In this document: positions 17,108 through 25,855 of the stretch, piece by piece
Layout of the letters: every line of letters begins with the position of its first letter
Position numbering within the stretch: the first letter of the stretch is position 1
Assembly: GCA_910578665.1 (NCBI GenBank)
Contig: CAJTQU010000008.1
Location: 1-64,000, forward strand
Origin: an uncultured Muribaculaceae bacterium
GTDB lineage: Bacteria; Bacteroidota; Bacteroidia; Bacteroidales; Muribaculaceae
DNA: 64,000 bases
Direction of reading: 5' to 3'
The notes under the pieces: generated by a model
Databases searched by the model: none
What the model was told of the DNA's origin: nothing
Seen by the model: only the letters and a program-made list of their open reading frames with translations
Translations under genes and position numbers: made by a program

Positions 17108-18767
17108 GACTTCTTGCGAAATATTGGCAAAGGTTCTGGCCGGCCATGGCGTAAGCGATGCCGTAGTCTCACCAGGGAGCCGGAATACACCGCTTATCCT
17201 GGCTCTGGATGACGAACCGGGTATAAAGCTGCATACCGTTATTGACGAGCGCAGCGCGGCATTCATAGCTCTCGGCATGTCACAAATATCCCGACGTCCC
17301 ACCGTATTATGCTGCACTTCCGGAACGGCATTACTGAATTACGCCCCGGCAGCTGCAGAAGCTTATTATCAGGGAATACCACTCATAATACTTTCGGCAG
17401 ACCGTCCGGAAGAATGGATCGACCAGGATGACAGCCAGACACTACGCCAGTTTGAAGCTCTGCGCAACTACGTCAAAGCAAGTTACGACATTCCCGAATT
17501 TGACTTTGGCAACACCGCCATGCAATGGTATACCAACCGAATAGCCAATGACGCATGCCTGACAGCGGTGACCGGACATCCCGGCCCTGTACATGTCAAC
17601 CTTCAGTTTGACAATCCGCTGTCGGAACCACGAACCAATATCGGCCCACAACGCATCGTTGCCGATACCGGGTGCCACACGGTATTTCCCCCCTCTCTCA
17701 TGAAAGAGCTGGCGGAATATGCGGCAACACGAAAAGTGCTGATAGTGGCCGGCGGCAATCCTCCGGGATACCGCGTAAACAGGGCATTCGCCATACTCTC
17801 ACACATACCCAATGTAGCGATATGGTGCGAGACAACCGCCAATATACACACTCCCGGCACTATAAACTGCATCGACCGCACATTGTTAGCCATAGACACT
17901 GACAATGAAAAGTATACACCAGAACTCATAATATCGCTGGGAGGCGCATTAGTCAGCCGTATGGCAAAACAGTTTTTGCGCAAAGCCTCCGGTGCAGAAC
18001 ACTGGAGTATCGGATGGCGCAGAGACCGCCTGGCGGACCCATTCATGTCACTCACAAGATGCATAGAGTGCACGCCGGATGTATTCCTGCCACATTTCGC
18101 CAATGCCCTGCGCCGCATGCAACCCTCGGGCACTTATGCAGACACATGGCAGGAAGCAGACATACGGGGCCTGGGCCGACATAACGACAAACTGCGAGAA
18201 GCCCCGTGGAGCGCGCTGAAAGCATTCTCCATAATTCTACCACGCATACCGCAACGCTTCAATCTGCAACTGTCCAACGGTACGGCTGTAAGATACGCCC
18301 AGCTCTTCAACTGCCGCGGAATACACGCCTGCTACTGCAACAGAGGTGTATCCGGCATAGACGGCTCGACATCAACGGCAATAGGCGCCGCATCGCAATA
18401 CGGCCACGGCACACTCCTCATCAGCGGAGATATGAGTTTCGCGTACGACATAGGGGCACTCGGCACACAATTTATTTCTCCGGACATGCGTTTTATAGTC
18501 ATCAACAATGCCGGCGGAGAAATATTCCGCTTCATTGGCAGCACGGCGTCACTGGCTTCAAGAGAAGAATATTTCAGTGTCAGACCTGTCATGAACCTGG
18601 GCCTGCTGGCAGAAGCCTACGGTATGGAATACCTGCATGCCGATTCTTCAAAGACACTTACCGAGAGACTCGCGTTATTTTTCAAACCCTCGCTGCGTCC
18701 CAAAGTGCTCGAAGTAGCAGTGCCCCCAGACATTAGCGCACGGACACTGTCCGACTACTTTAAATAA
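17097..18767 (+). CDS. menD: SEPHCHC synthase, menaquinone biosynthesis
   Basis: A 556-residue thiamin-diphosphate enzyme that joins 2-oxoglutarate to isochorismate. The N-terminal PYR domain shows VSPGSRNTPLILALDDEP and HTVIDERSAAFIALGMSQ with the conserved Glu, then CTSGTALLNYAPAAAEAYYQGIPLIILSADRP. The C-terminal PP domain has NRGVSGIDGSTSTAIGAA and LISGDMSFAYDIGAL (GDxSF, ThDP/Mg binding), then NNAGGEIF. Length matches the family. It starts inside the 3' end of fmt (11-nt overlap). The upstream pathway gene menF is not in this window. Confidence 0.96.
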   Translation: MNSKTSCEILAKVLAGHGVSDAVVSPGSRNTPLILALDDEPGIKLHTVIDERSAAFIALGMSQISRRPTVLCCTSGTALLNYAPAAAEAYYQGIPLIILSADRPEEWIDQDDSQTLRQFEALRNYVKASYDIPEFDFGNTAMQWYTNRIANDACLTAVTGHPGPVHVNLQFDNPLSEPRTNIGPQRIVADTGCHTVFPPSLMKELAEYAATRKVLIVAGGNPPGYRVNRAFAILSHIPNVAIWCETTANIHTPGTINCIDRTLLAIDTDNEKYTPELIISLGGALVSRMAKQFLRKASGAEHWSIGWRRDRLADPFMSLTRCIECTPDVFLPHFANALRRMQPSGTYADTWQEADIRGLGRHNDKLREAPWSALKAFSIILPRIPQRFNLQLSNGTAVRYAQLFNCRGIHACYCNRGVSGIDGSTSTAIGAASQYGHGTLLISGDMSFAYDIGALGTQFISPDMRFIVINNAGGEIFRFIGSTASLASREEYFSVRPVMNLGLLAEAYGMEYLHADSSKTLTERLALFFKPSLRPKVLEVAVPPDISARTLSDYFK

Positions 18768-18802
18768 TATCATAATTACATACTATAATAATCTATCTGA
18801 AG

Positions 18803-19621
18803 ATGAATAACTGGACTAAGATAAAGGACTACGAAGACATTCTGTTTGACTACTGCGACGGTGTGGCTAAAATCACCATAAACCGTCCAAAAGTATACAA
18901 CGCGTTCCGACCGCAGACAAATTTCGAAATGCTCGATGCCATGGGCATATGCCGCGAACGGGCCGACATAGGCGTTGTCATACTGACAGGGGCCGGCGAC
19001 AAAGCTTTCTGCTCAGGCGGCGACCAGAATGTAAAGGGTATCGGCGGATACATAGACGCCAGCGGCACTCCCAGACTAAACGTGCTCGACCTGCACAAAG
19101 CAATACGCTCCATACCCAAACCCGTGATAGCCATGGTCAACGGTTACGCCATCGGAGGCGGCCATGTGCTGCACGTAGTTTGCGACCTGACAATAGCATC
19201 GGAAAACGCACGCTTCGGACAGACAGGTCCCAAAGTAGGCAGTTTCGATGCAGGATTCGGCAGCTCCTACCTGGCTCGTTGCGTAGGACAGAAAAAAGCT
19301 CGCGAAATATGGTTTCTCTGCCGCCAATATACCGCGAAAGAGGCCGAAGAGATGGGCATGGTCAACAAAGTAGTGCCTTTCGATCGTCTGGAAGATGAAA
19401 CTATGGACTGGGCGCGCACCATACTCAAGCGTTCGCCAATGGCCATACGCATGATCAAGCGCGCTCTTAACGCCGAGCTTGACGGACAGCGCGGCATGAT
19501 GGAATTCGCCGGTGACGCTACCCTGATGTATTACCTCATGGCCGAAGCACAGGAAGGTAAAAACGCATTTCTTGAAAAACGAGACCCAGACTTCGCCCAA
19601 TTTCCCAAATTCCCAGGATAA
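18803..19621 (+). CDS. menB: 1,4-dihydroxy-2-naphthoyl-CoA synthase
   Basis: A 272-residue crotonase-fold enzyme closing the naphthoquinol ring from o-succinylbenzoyl-CoA. Visible features are the crotonase motif ITINRPKVYNAFRPQT, the oxyanion-hole region CSGGDQNVKGIGGY, AMVNGYAIGGGHVLHVVCDLTIAS, and QTGPKVGSFDAGFGSSYLAR with the MenB-specific Asp. The C-terminus FLEKRDPDFAQFPKFPG is diagnostic of MenB. The final base of the TAA is the first base of the menC ATG. Confidence 0.97.
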   Translation: MNNWTKIKDYEDILFDYCDGVAKITINRPKVYNAFRPQTNFEMLDAMGICRERADIGVVILTGAGDKAFCSGGDQNVKGIGGYIDASGTPRLNVLDLHKAIRSIPKPVIAMVNGYAIGGGHVLHVVCDLTIASENARFGQTGPKVGSFDAGFGSSYLARCVGQKKAREIWFLCRQYTAKEAEEMGMVNKVVPFDRLEDETMDWARTILKRSPMAIRMIKRALNAELDGQRGMMEFAGDATLMYYLMAEAQEGKNAFLEKRDPDFAQFPKFPG

Positions 19622-20682
19622 TGAGACTTGCTTTCGCTCCATATAAGCTGCAATTCAAAGAACCAGCAGGAACCTCGAGAGGTATTCTTCATTCCAAATC
19701 CACCTACTTCCTAAAAATCTGGGACGAGAGGGACCCGTCGGTATTCGGCATAGGCGAAGCCGCTGTCTTCCCCGGTCTCAGCCGAGAAGCCGGTCCGGGA
19801 TATGAGTACAAACTGGTCGAAACACTGGCAAACATAGCCATAGGGCGCGGCACAGACCTTATACAATTTCCATCAATACAGTTCGGACTAGAGCAGGCCA
19901 TAAGGGATTTCTCAGCTGGTGGTAAGCGTGTCTATTTCCTCTCTCCTTTCATTCAAGGTGAAAAAGGCATAACCATCAACGGACTGGTATGGATGGGTGA
20001 TATAGACCGCATGATGCAGCGGCTGGAGCAAAAGATAACCGATGGTTTCAAATGCATCAAATTAAAAATAGGGGCTATCAGTTTCGCCGATGAATTAAAA
20101 ATGCTGGCTGCTATCAGAAGCCGATACAGCGCTTCCGAACTGGAAATAAGGGTTGATGCCAACGGGGCTTTCACTATGGACAATGTTCTCCCGGCGTTAC
20201 ACGCACTAAGCACATACGGCGTACATTCAGTCGAACAGCCCATAGCGGCAGGGCAATGGGAGCTCACACACTTCCTTACAGAAGTTTCAAAAGTGCCCAT
20301 AGCGCTTGATGAAGAGCTCATAGGGCTGAACACCATCGAACAGAAAGAGGAAATGCTGGAACATGTAAAACCGTCATACATTGTGCTAAAACCAGCCTTA
20401 TGCGGCGGATTTTCAGGCGCGCAAGAATGGATAGACCTGGCAGAGGCAAGAGGTATCGGATGGTGGGTAACTTCGGCTCTTGAAAGCAATATAGGTCTGT
20501 CAGCGCTCGCACAATGGGTGGCTACACTCGACACCTCTATGCCGCAAGGTCTTGGTACGGGGCAGCTGTTTACAAACAACTTCCCCTCACCGCTACGGCT
20601 CGAAAGCGACAGACTGTACCACATATCCGGCATGCGGCAGTATGATAACGATATATTTAACACCTTAGATTGGCGCGAATAA
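19621..20682 (+). CDS. menC: o-Succinylbenzoate synthase
   Basis: A 353-residue enolase-superfamily dehydratase of the menaquinone pathway. The C-terminal barrel shows the catalytic KxK lysine region GFKCIKLKIGAI, metal ligands in LEIRVDANGAF and VEQPI, and ALDEELIG, followed by the second lysine in YIVLKPALCGG and WVTSALESNIGL. The N-terminal capping domain includes FKEPAGTSRGILHSKSTYFLKI. It is coupled to menB by a one-base overlap and followed by menE after 16 bp. Confidence 0.93.
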   Translation: MRLAFAPYKLQFKEPAGTSRGILHSKSTYFLKIWDERDPSVFGIGEAAVFPGLSREAGPGYEYKLVETLANIAIGRGTDLIQFPSIQFGLEQAIRDFSAGGKRVYFLSPFIQGEKGITINGLVWMGDIDRMMQRLEQKITDGFKCIKLKIGAISFADELKMLAAIRSRYSASELEIRVDANGAFTMDNVLPALHALSTYGVHSVEQPIAAGQWELTHFLTEVSKVPIALDEELIGLNTIEQKEEMLEHVKPSYIVLKPALCGGFSGAQEWIDLAEARGIGWWVTSALESNIGLSALAQWVATLDTSMPQGLGTGQLFTNNFPSPLRLESDRLYHISGMRQYDNDIFNTLDWRE

Positions 20683-20698
20683 GATTGCCATACAATAT

Positions 20699-21733
20699 AT
20701 GTATATGGATTCTAAAGATTTTGCATCCCAACTTAAAGAATTCCTGACAGAATGGAATAACCCGTCAGACTACATCACTGTCTGCACCTCCGGCTCCACA
20801 GGCCGGCCCAAAGAGATACGTCTTGACAAAAATTTCATGAGAGCTTCGGCACGCCGCAGCAATACTCATTTCAACATAACATCCAAATCACGCCTGCACT
20901 TATGCCTGCCGGTCAGCCATATAGCCGGGAAAATGATGGTAGTGCGCGCACTCGAGGCCGGATGCCGGCTGACTGCCGAGCCTCCATCGTCCACTCCGTC
21001 ATTTAAGGGCTGCGGACGGCACCTCACACTGGTAGCGATTGTCGGGTCGCAGATAAAGGGACTTTACGACCTCAGTCTAAAAAGAGAACTGCCCAATATA
21101 ACACATGTGCTGATAGGAGGGTCGCCACTGACACAGGAACAACATTCCATGGCCCTCGAACTCGGCAAATCCGTATGGGAATCCTATGGTATGACAGAAA
21201 CATCGTCACACATAGCGCTACGACGCCTCATGTATCACAACATAAGTATTCCCACACCGTTCCACACGCTGCCCAAGATCAAAGTGCACTGCAACGACCT
21301 GGGATGCCTGGTGGTCGACATGCCGGAGGCACCGCAGATAGTCACCAACGACATAGCCACCATTATTTCAAAAAGAGAGTTTCTCATACACGGCCGGTAT
21401 GACAATGTATTAATCTCAGGTGGACTAAAAGTCCATCCCGAGACCGTCGAACATATAATAGGCCCTCTGTTTATAGACATGGGGGATTTTTACGTCACGA
21501 GCCGCCCCCATCCTAAATGGGGAGAGGAAATCGTAGTGGTTGTCGAAGCGCCTGACCGTCTCCCGACAGGTGTCACACAGGCCGAAATAGCCTTTACGGA
21601 CCGTGCCGGCCATGATATGATGGCATGGATGCGAGACTTGTTGCAACGTCACGAAGTGCCGCACGCCGTCATAGCTGTGCGCAAACTGGAACGCACGTCA
21701 AACGGCAAGATTATACGCAAGAAACTCACCTAA
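20699..21733 (+). CDS. menE: o-Succinylbenzoate-CoA ligase (AMP-binding)
   Basis: A 344-residue member of the acyl-CoA synthetase family, much shorter than the roughly 450-residue E. coli MenE but with the key parts present: P-loop-like TVCTSGSTGRPKEI, ESYGMTETSSHIALR (A5 motif), HGRYDNVLISGGLKVHPETVE (A7-A8 region) and the catalytic lysine near the C-terminus in TSNGKIIRKKL. Context in the men cluster supports the assignment. The ATG at 20699 or the next at 20705 may be used. Its stop overlaps the stop of the convergent nitroreductase gene by 4 bp, with no room for a terminator. Confidence 0.88.
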   Translation: MYMDSKDFASQLKEFLTEWNNPSDYITVCTSGSTGRPKEIRLDKNFMRASARRSNTHFNITSKSRLHLCLPVSHIAGKMMVVRALEAGCRLTAEPPSSTPSFKGCGRHLTLVAIVGSQIKGLYDLSLKRELPNITHVLIGGSPLTQEQHSMALELGKSVWESYGMTETSSHIALRRLMYHNISIPTPFHTLPKIKVHCNDLGCLVVDMPEAPQIVTNDIATIISKREFLIHGRYDNVLISGGLKVHPETVEHIIGPLFIDMGDFYVTSRPHPKWGEEIVVVVEAPDRLPTGVTQAEIAFTDRAGHDMMAWMRDLLQRHEVPHAVIAVRKLERTSNGKIIRKKLT

Positions 21734-22329
21734 AGCAATATATCCGACAACGGACGCTTCGGCACATGGTGCACGCCGTCAGGAGTGCGGTAATACTTGA
21801 AATCAGCGTCTAAACCTGGCTGCATATCCTCTATCACGACTTTCTCGTCAGGATACCCAAGCGCCACTACATAGTGCGGCTCCAGATAGTCTGCCAGCGA
21901 AAGCACGGCAGACACTGCCTGTTTGTCAAAACTCTTGATTATACAGCAACCGATCTCCTGTGTTGCCGCACCAAGCGTTATGGCCTCAAGCTGCAATCCG
22001 TCATCACACAGGCACCCGGTCCCCAGCCGTGTGTCCATGCACTGCACAATATAAGCCGCCGGACGCTCGCATGGATCCGGACCGGCCCAGTCCCTTAAAT
22101 AGCCGGCCCATCCCAATAATGGAAATACTCGGGAACATTCCTGCGGACTATATACCAGGCGGTAGCGCAACATCTGGACATTACGGCCCGATGCCGTATA
22201 ACGCGCCAGGTCCACAAGTCCGGCAAGCAATTCCGGACTTAAAGCCACAGACTGGTCAAAACGCCTTATCGAACGATTAGCCTGCAACAACCTGCGCAAA
22301 CTAGATAGAGTAATAACAGAATCTGCCAT
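21730..22329 (-). CDS. Nitroreductase-family flavoprotein
   Basis: A 199-residue FMN-dependent oxidoreductase-like protein. The N-terminal FMN-phosphate motif NRSIRRFDQSVALSPELLAGLVDLARYTASGRNVQML is clear, as is the C-terminal EPHYVVALGYPDEK with ALGYP, typical of the family. The reading frame is open for 68 further codons upstream, but that extension is Cys/Phe-rich and unlike the family, so I place the start at the ATG at 22329 (MADSVITLSSL). Substrate is unknown. It faces menE tail to tail. Confidence 0.85.
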   Translation of the reverse strand: MADSVITLSSLRRLLQANRSIRRFDQSVALSPELLAGLVDLARYTASGRNVQMLRYRLVYSPQECSRVFPLLGWAGYLRDWAGPDPCERPAAYIVQCMDTRLGTGCLCDDGLQLEAITLGAATQEIGCCIIKSFDKQAVSAVLSLADYLEPHYVVALGYPDEKVVIEDMQPGLDADFKYYRTPDGVHHVPKRPLSDILL

Positions 22330-22487
22330 AACACATATAGTTAAAGTATTGAAACAATTGGCCGTAAACCACCTCCTCCAAGATATTTCAAGACAAGAGA
22401 AAGCACAGCCACCATCAAAGTTAGGCAAAAAAAACGAGAGTGTGAAATTTTTTAAATGAAAACACCCGTGATACCATATATTTTGCG

Positions 22488-22495
22488 TATATTTG
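22488..22495 (+). promoter_or_regulatory. -7 promoter element of the methylmalonyl-CoA decarboxylase operon
   Basis: TATATTTG matches TAnnTTTG. Predicted +1 is near 22499, so the mRNA would begin essentially with the hairpin at 22501-22537. The same TATATTTGCACCG string occurs at the lpxD promoter. Confidence 0.6.
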
Positions 22496-22500
22496 CACCG

Positions 22501-22537
22501 AAATATGCGAGGTTCAAAAATTGAACACCGCATATTT
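22501..22537 (+). promoter_or_regulatory. 5'-terminal mRNA hairpin of the mmd operon
   Basis: Arms aaatatgcg (22501-22509) and cgcatattt (22529-22537) pair, with an inner stem gttcaa/ttgaac (22512-22517 with 22521-22526) around a 3-nt loop. The two stems are separated by symmetric 2-nt bulges. It lies a few bases after the predicted transcript start and may stabilise the mRNA or bind a regulator. Confidence 0.6.
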
Positions 22538-22576
22538 AGACTAGATTTAAAATAAACTTATAATAACCCTAAAGAA

Positions 22577-22999
22577 ATGAAAATTTCACACATCGAACAC
22601 ATCGGCATCGCAGTGCCCAATTTGGATGAAGCAATTGCTTATTATGAGAACGTACTCGGTCTAAAATGCTACAAAAAAGAAGTTGTAGCCGACCAGAAAG
22701 TAACTACTGCCTTTATCCAGGTAGGCGATGTAAAAATCGAACTTCTCGAAGCAACTTCTCCCGACAGCACTATCGCCAAATTCATCGAAAAGAACGGCGG
22801 CAAGGGCGGCATGCACCACATGGCATTTGCCGTTGAAGATGGCGTGGCAGAGGCTCTGGCCGAAGCAGAAGAAAAGGGCGTGCGCCTCATAGACAAGGCT
22901 CCCCGTTGTGGCGCTGACGGCCTGAATATTGCATTCCTGCATCCCAAAAATACACAGGCCGTACTCACAGAACTGTGTGAAGATCCATCTAAAAAATAA
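22577..22999 (+). CDS. mce: Methylmalonyl-CoA epimerase
   Basis: A 140-residue vicinal-oxygen-chelate enzyme interconverting the (S) and (R) forms of methylmalonyl-CoA. Metal-binding residues lie in HIEHIGIAVPNLDEAI (His near residue 7), VKIELLEATSPDS (Glu) and GGMHHMAFAVEDG (His), with a further Glu in the C-terminal VLTELCED. Size is normal for the family. It is the first gene of the decarboxylase operon and links mutase output, (R)-methylmalonyl-CoA, to the (S)-specific decarboxylase encoded next. Confidence 0.95.
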   Translation: MKISHIEHIGIAVPNLDEAIAYYENVLGLKCYKKEVVADQKVTTAFIQVGDVKIELLEATSPDSTIAKFIEKNGGKGGMHHMAFAVEDGVAEALAEAEEKGVRLIDKAPRCGADGLNIAFLHPKNTQAVLTELCEDPSKK

Positions 23000-23016
23000 T
23001 TGAATAACAAACTAGC

Positions 23017-23051
23017 CCCACAGCGGCGTGCCGACGGCATACCGCTGTGGG
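23017..23051 (+). promoter_or_regulatory. Intercistronic hairpin between mce and mmdA
   Basis: Arms cccacagcgg (23017-23026) and ccgctgtggg (23042-23051) form a 10-bp GC-rich stem with an inner tgcc/ggca stem. There is no T-run, so an RNA processing, stability or attenuation role is more likely than full termination. Confidence 0.55.
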
Positions 23052-23072
23052 AAAAACTTATATTACAACGAC

Positions 23073-24629
23073 ATGAGCAAACAGATTGAAAAAATCCAAG
23101 AGCTTATAGACAAGCGCACGGAAGCACGCCTCGGCGGAGGTGAAAAAGCCATCGAGAAACAGCACCAGAAAGGCAAATACACCGCTCGCGAGCGTATCGC
23201 CCAGCTGCTGGACGAGGGTTCGTTTGAAGAACTCGACATGTTTGTCACCTACCGCTGTACAAACTTCGGCATGGGTGAAAAGAAACACCCGCTGGGTGAC
23301 GGCGTAGTGACCGGCTTCGGTACTATCGAAGGCCGCCTTGTATATGTTTTCGCACAAGACTTCACCGTGCTCGGCGGCTCACTGTCTGAAACAATGGCCC
23401 AGAAGATATGCAAAGTCATGGATCTGGCCATGAAGATGGGCGCTCCCGTAATCGGTCTTAACGACTCTGGCGGCGCACGTATCCAGGAAGGTGTCAACGC
23501 ACTTGCCGGATACGCAGAAATCTTCCAGCGCAACATCCTCGCGTCAGGCGTCGTGCCCCAGATTTCAGCAATCCTCGGCCCATGTGCCGGCGGCGCGGTC
23601 TACAGCCCCGCGCTCACCGACTTCACAATCATGGCCAAAGGCATTTCCTATATGTTCCTCACCGGGCCTTCGGTTGTTAAGACCGTGACTGGCGAAGACG
23701 TGACACAGGAACAGCTCGGCGGCGCATCCGTGCACGCTACAAAGAGCGGCGTAACCCACTTTGCGGCAGAGGATGGCGAAGAAGCTATCCAGATCGTGCG
23801 CAAACTGATGAGCTACATCCCCCAGAACAACCTGGAGGAAACACCTCTCATGCCTTGCGACGACCCCATCGACCGTCTCGAAGACAGCCTTAACGAGATA
23901 ATCCCCGACAACCCCAATAAGGCTTATGACATGTACGAGGTTATCGGCGCTATCATCGACAACGGCGAATTCCTCGAAATACAGAAAGACTATGCCAAGA
24001 ATATAATTGTAGGTTTCGCCCGCATGAACGGCCAGTCAGTAGGTATCGTGGCCAACCAGCCCCGAGTACTCGCCGGCGTGCTTGACTCAAACGCATCACG
24101 CAAGGGTGCTCGCTTCGTACGCTTCTGCGACGCTTTCAACATACCTCTGGTAACCCTCGTAGACGTGCCCGGCTTCCTGCCCGGTACAGGCCAGGAATAC
24201 AACGGTGTGATCCTGCATGGTGCAAAACTCCTCTACGCATATGGCGAAGCCACTGTACCCAAAGTGACAGTGACACTGCGCAAGAGCTACGGTGGGTCTC
24301 ACATTGTGATGAGCTGCAAGCAGCTGCGTGGCGATATGAACTATGCATGGCCCTCGGCAGAAATCGCCGTTATGGGCGCCGCAGGTGCCGCAGGCGTGCT
24401 TTATGCCAAAGCCGCCAAAGAAGCTGCCGATCCCAAAGCATTCATCAAAGAAAAGGAAGACGAGTATACCAAGCTGTTTGCCAATCCCTACAACGCAGCC
24501 AAGTACGGCTATATCGATGATGTCATCGAGCCGCGCAACACTCGTTTCCGCATAATCCGCGCTTTGCAGATGCTCGCTACTAAGAAGCTGACGAACCCTG
24601 CCAAGAAGCACGGCAATATACCTCTTTAA
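23073..24629 (+). CDS. mmdA: Methylmalonyl-CoA decarboxylase alpha (carboxyltransferase) subunit
   Basis: A 518-residue acyl-CoA carboxyltransferase. It transfers the carboxyl group of (S)-methylmalonyl-CoA to the biotin carrier, yielding propionyl-CoA. Crotonase-type oxyanion-hole glycines appear in LNDSGGARIQEGVNALAGYAEIF and ILGPCAGGAVYSPALTDF in the N-terminal half, and in VDVPGFLPGTGQEYNGVILHGAKLLYAY and LRKSYGGSHIVMSCKQL in the C-terminal half. The same fold serves propionyl-CoA carboxylase, but the adjacent membrane beta and gamma subunits show this is the sodium-pump form. The open frame extends 15 codons upstream through the intercistronic hairpin; ATG 23073 (MSKQIEKIQEL) is the proper start. 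Confidence 0.95.
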   Translation: MSKQIEKIQELIDKRTEARLGGGEKAIEKQHQKGKYTARERIAQLLDEGSFEELDMFVTYRCTNFGMGEKKHPLGDGVVTGFGTIEGRLVYVFAQDFTVLGGSLSETMAQKICKVMDLAMKMGAPVIGLNDSGGARIQEGVNALAGYAEIFQRNILASGVVPQISAILGPCAGGAVYSPALTDFTIMAKGISYMFLTGPSVVKTVTGEDVTQEQLGGASVHATKSGVTHFAAEDGEEAIQIVRKLMSYIPQNNLEETPLMPCDDPIDRLEDSLNEIIPDNPNKAYDMYEVIGAIIDNGEFLEIQKDYAKNIIVGFARMNGQSVGIVANQPRVLAGVLDSNASRKGARFVRFCDAFNIPLVTLVDVPGFLPGTGQEYNGVILHGAKLLYAYGEATVPKVTVTLRKSYGGSHIVMSCKQLRGDMNYAWPSAEIAVMGAAGAAGVLYAKAAKEAADPKAFIKEKEDEYTKLFANPYNAAKYGYIDDVIEPRNTRFRIIRALQMLATKKLTNPAKKHGNIPL

Positions 24630-24640
24630 CAAGTCTAATA

Positions 24641-24678
24641 CTCCGAAGAGACCGGGCGTCACGTCCGGTCTCGCGGAG
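24641..24678 (+). promoter_or_regulatory. Intercistronic hairpin between mmdA and the gamma-subunit gene
   Basis: Inner arms gagaccgg (24648-24655) and ccggtctc (24665-24672), plus outer ctccg (24641-24645) and cggag (24674-24678). There is no T-run. It lies 20 bp before the next ATG. Confidence 0.55.
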
Positions 24679-24697
24679 CTAACACCAACGACATATA

Positions 24698-25345
24698 ATG
24701 AAAAAAACAGTATTGACACTGGCTGTGGCCCTGGCCGCCTGCTGCGCGATACCTGCTATGGCACAGGACGAGGCCGATGTCCCTGCCAATGTAGATATGG
24801 CGGAGGTTGTCACTGAAGAAGCTGACCCCAATGCCCCCGATGTGGCTATTGTAGCTTTTGACGCAGAGGGCAATGCCACCATAAACTACGACCACGGCAA
24901 TAAGACGGTCACCATAGAGGCCGAAGAATACCAGGCCGAAAAGGACCGCGGTCTTACCGACCTGAAAATTGCTAAAAATAAGGAAATCAACGATGCCGAC
25001 GGAGCCGGTATCGGAGTAACCGTCATGGCTATGTGCATCGTGCTTACAGCCTTGATCGTACTCAGCATCCTGTTTATGGTTTTCGGCAAAATGTTTGCAA
25101 AGATGCAGAGCCAGAAAAAGAAAGAGGCCCACGGCATCGAAACAGCCGAGGCTGACGATGCAGACGACCACGATTCAGGCGAGACTATCGCGGCCATCGC
25201 CATGGCTCTCAACGAGCACTTCAACTCACAGCATGACATCGAGGACACCGTGCTCACAATCCGCCGCATGAAACGTGCGTACTCACCCTGGAATTCAAAA
25301 ATCTACAACATGCGCGAAGTGCCGGGTTCTAACAACCGCCGCTAA
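24698..25345 (+). CDS. OadG-like gamma/delta subunit of the Na+-pumping decarboxylase
   Basis: A 215-residue membrane protein. It has a signal peptide (MKKTVLTLAVALAACCAIPAMAQ), an acidic extracytoplasmic region (residues 24-105), one transmembrane helix (about 106-128, GIGVTVMAMCIVLTALIVLSILFM in two parts), and a cytoplasmic tail ending in RRMKRAYSPWNSKIYNMRE. That tail matches the C-terminal motif by which gamma subunits contact the alpha subunit. It is over twice the size of proteobacterial OadG because of the extracytoplasmic domain, a form seen in Bacteroidetes. Role: assembly and anchoring of the alpha subunit on the beta subunit. Confidence 0.85.
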   Translation: MKKTVLTLAVALAACCAIPAMAQDEADVPANVDMAEVVTEEADPNAPDVAIVAFDAEGNATINYDHGNKTVTIEAEEYQAEKDRGLTDLKIAKNKEINDADGAGIGVTVMAMCIVLTALIVLSILFMVFGKMFAKMQSQKKKEAHGIETAEADDADDHDSGETIAAIAMALNEHFNSQHDIEDTVLTIRRMKRAYSPWNSKIYNMREVPGSNNRR

Positions 25346-25395
25346 CGCATTACACCACAATTTTATCCACCATCCCTATTTATCAACTAAACAGT

Positions 25396-25839
25396 ATGAA
25401 AGAATATAAGTATAAAATCAACGGTATGAAGTTTAACGTGGCTGTAGGCGACGTTGACGGCGACTTCGTGCGTGTAGAAGTAAACGGCACCCCGTATAAA
25501 GTGGAACTGGACGACAGCCAGAAGAGCAAAATCGCACCTGTAGCAGCTCCCAAGCGCCCGGCTGCGGCTCCCCGTACCAGCACCGGTGAGAAGATCATTG
25601 CCAAACCCACTGCTTCTTCAGGCTCAGCATCAGCTGTAAAGAGCCCGCTGCCCGGCACAATCATGAGCTTTAATGTAAAAGTAGGCGACACTGTAAATGC
25701 CGGCGACACTGTATGTATACTTGAAGCCATGAAGATGGAAAACGATGTACATACAACCAATGGCGGCACAGTAAAGCAGATCCTGGTAAATGTAGGCGAC
25801 TCGGTACTCGAGGGTAACGACCTGATGATCATCGAATAA
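25396..25839 (+). CDS. mmdC: Biotin carboxyl carrier protein of methylmalonyl-CoA decarboxylase
   Basis: A 147-residue carrier protein. The C-terminal biotinyl domain (about 82-147) contains the biotinylation motif EAMKMEN with the acceptor lysine at residue 113, preceded by SPLPGTIMSFNVKVGD. Residues 42-80 form a Pro/Ala-rich flexible linker, and the N-terminus (KEYKYKINGMKFNVAV) is the usual short domain of decarboxylase carriers. It shuttles carboxybiotin between MmdA and the membrane beta subunit. Confidence 0.94.
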   Translation: MKEYKYKINGMKFNVAVGDVDGDFVRVEVNGTPYKVELDDSQKSKIAPVAAPKRPAAAPRTSTGEKIIAKPTASSGSASAVKSPLPGTIMSFNVKVGDTVNAGDTVCILEAMKMENDVHTTNGGTVKQILVNVGDSVLEGNDLMIIE

Positions 25840-25855
25840 CTTTCAATTTAGAATT

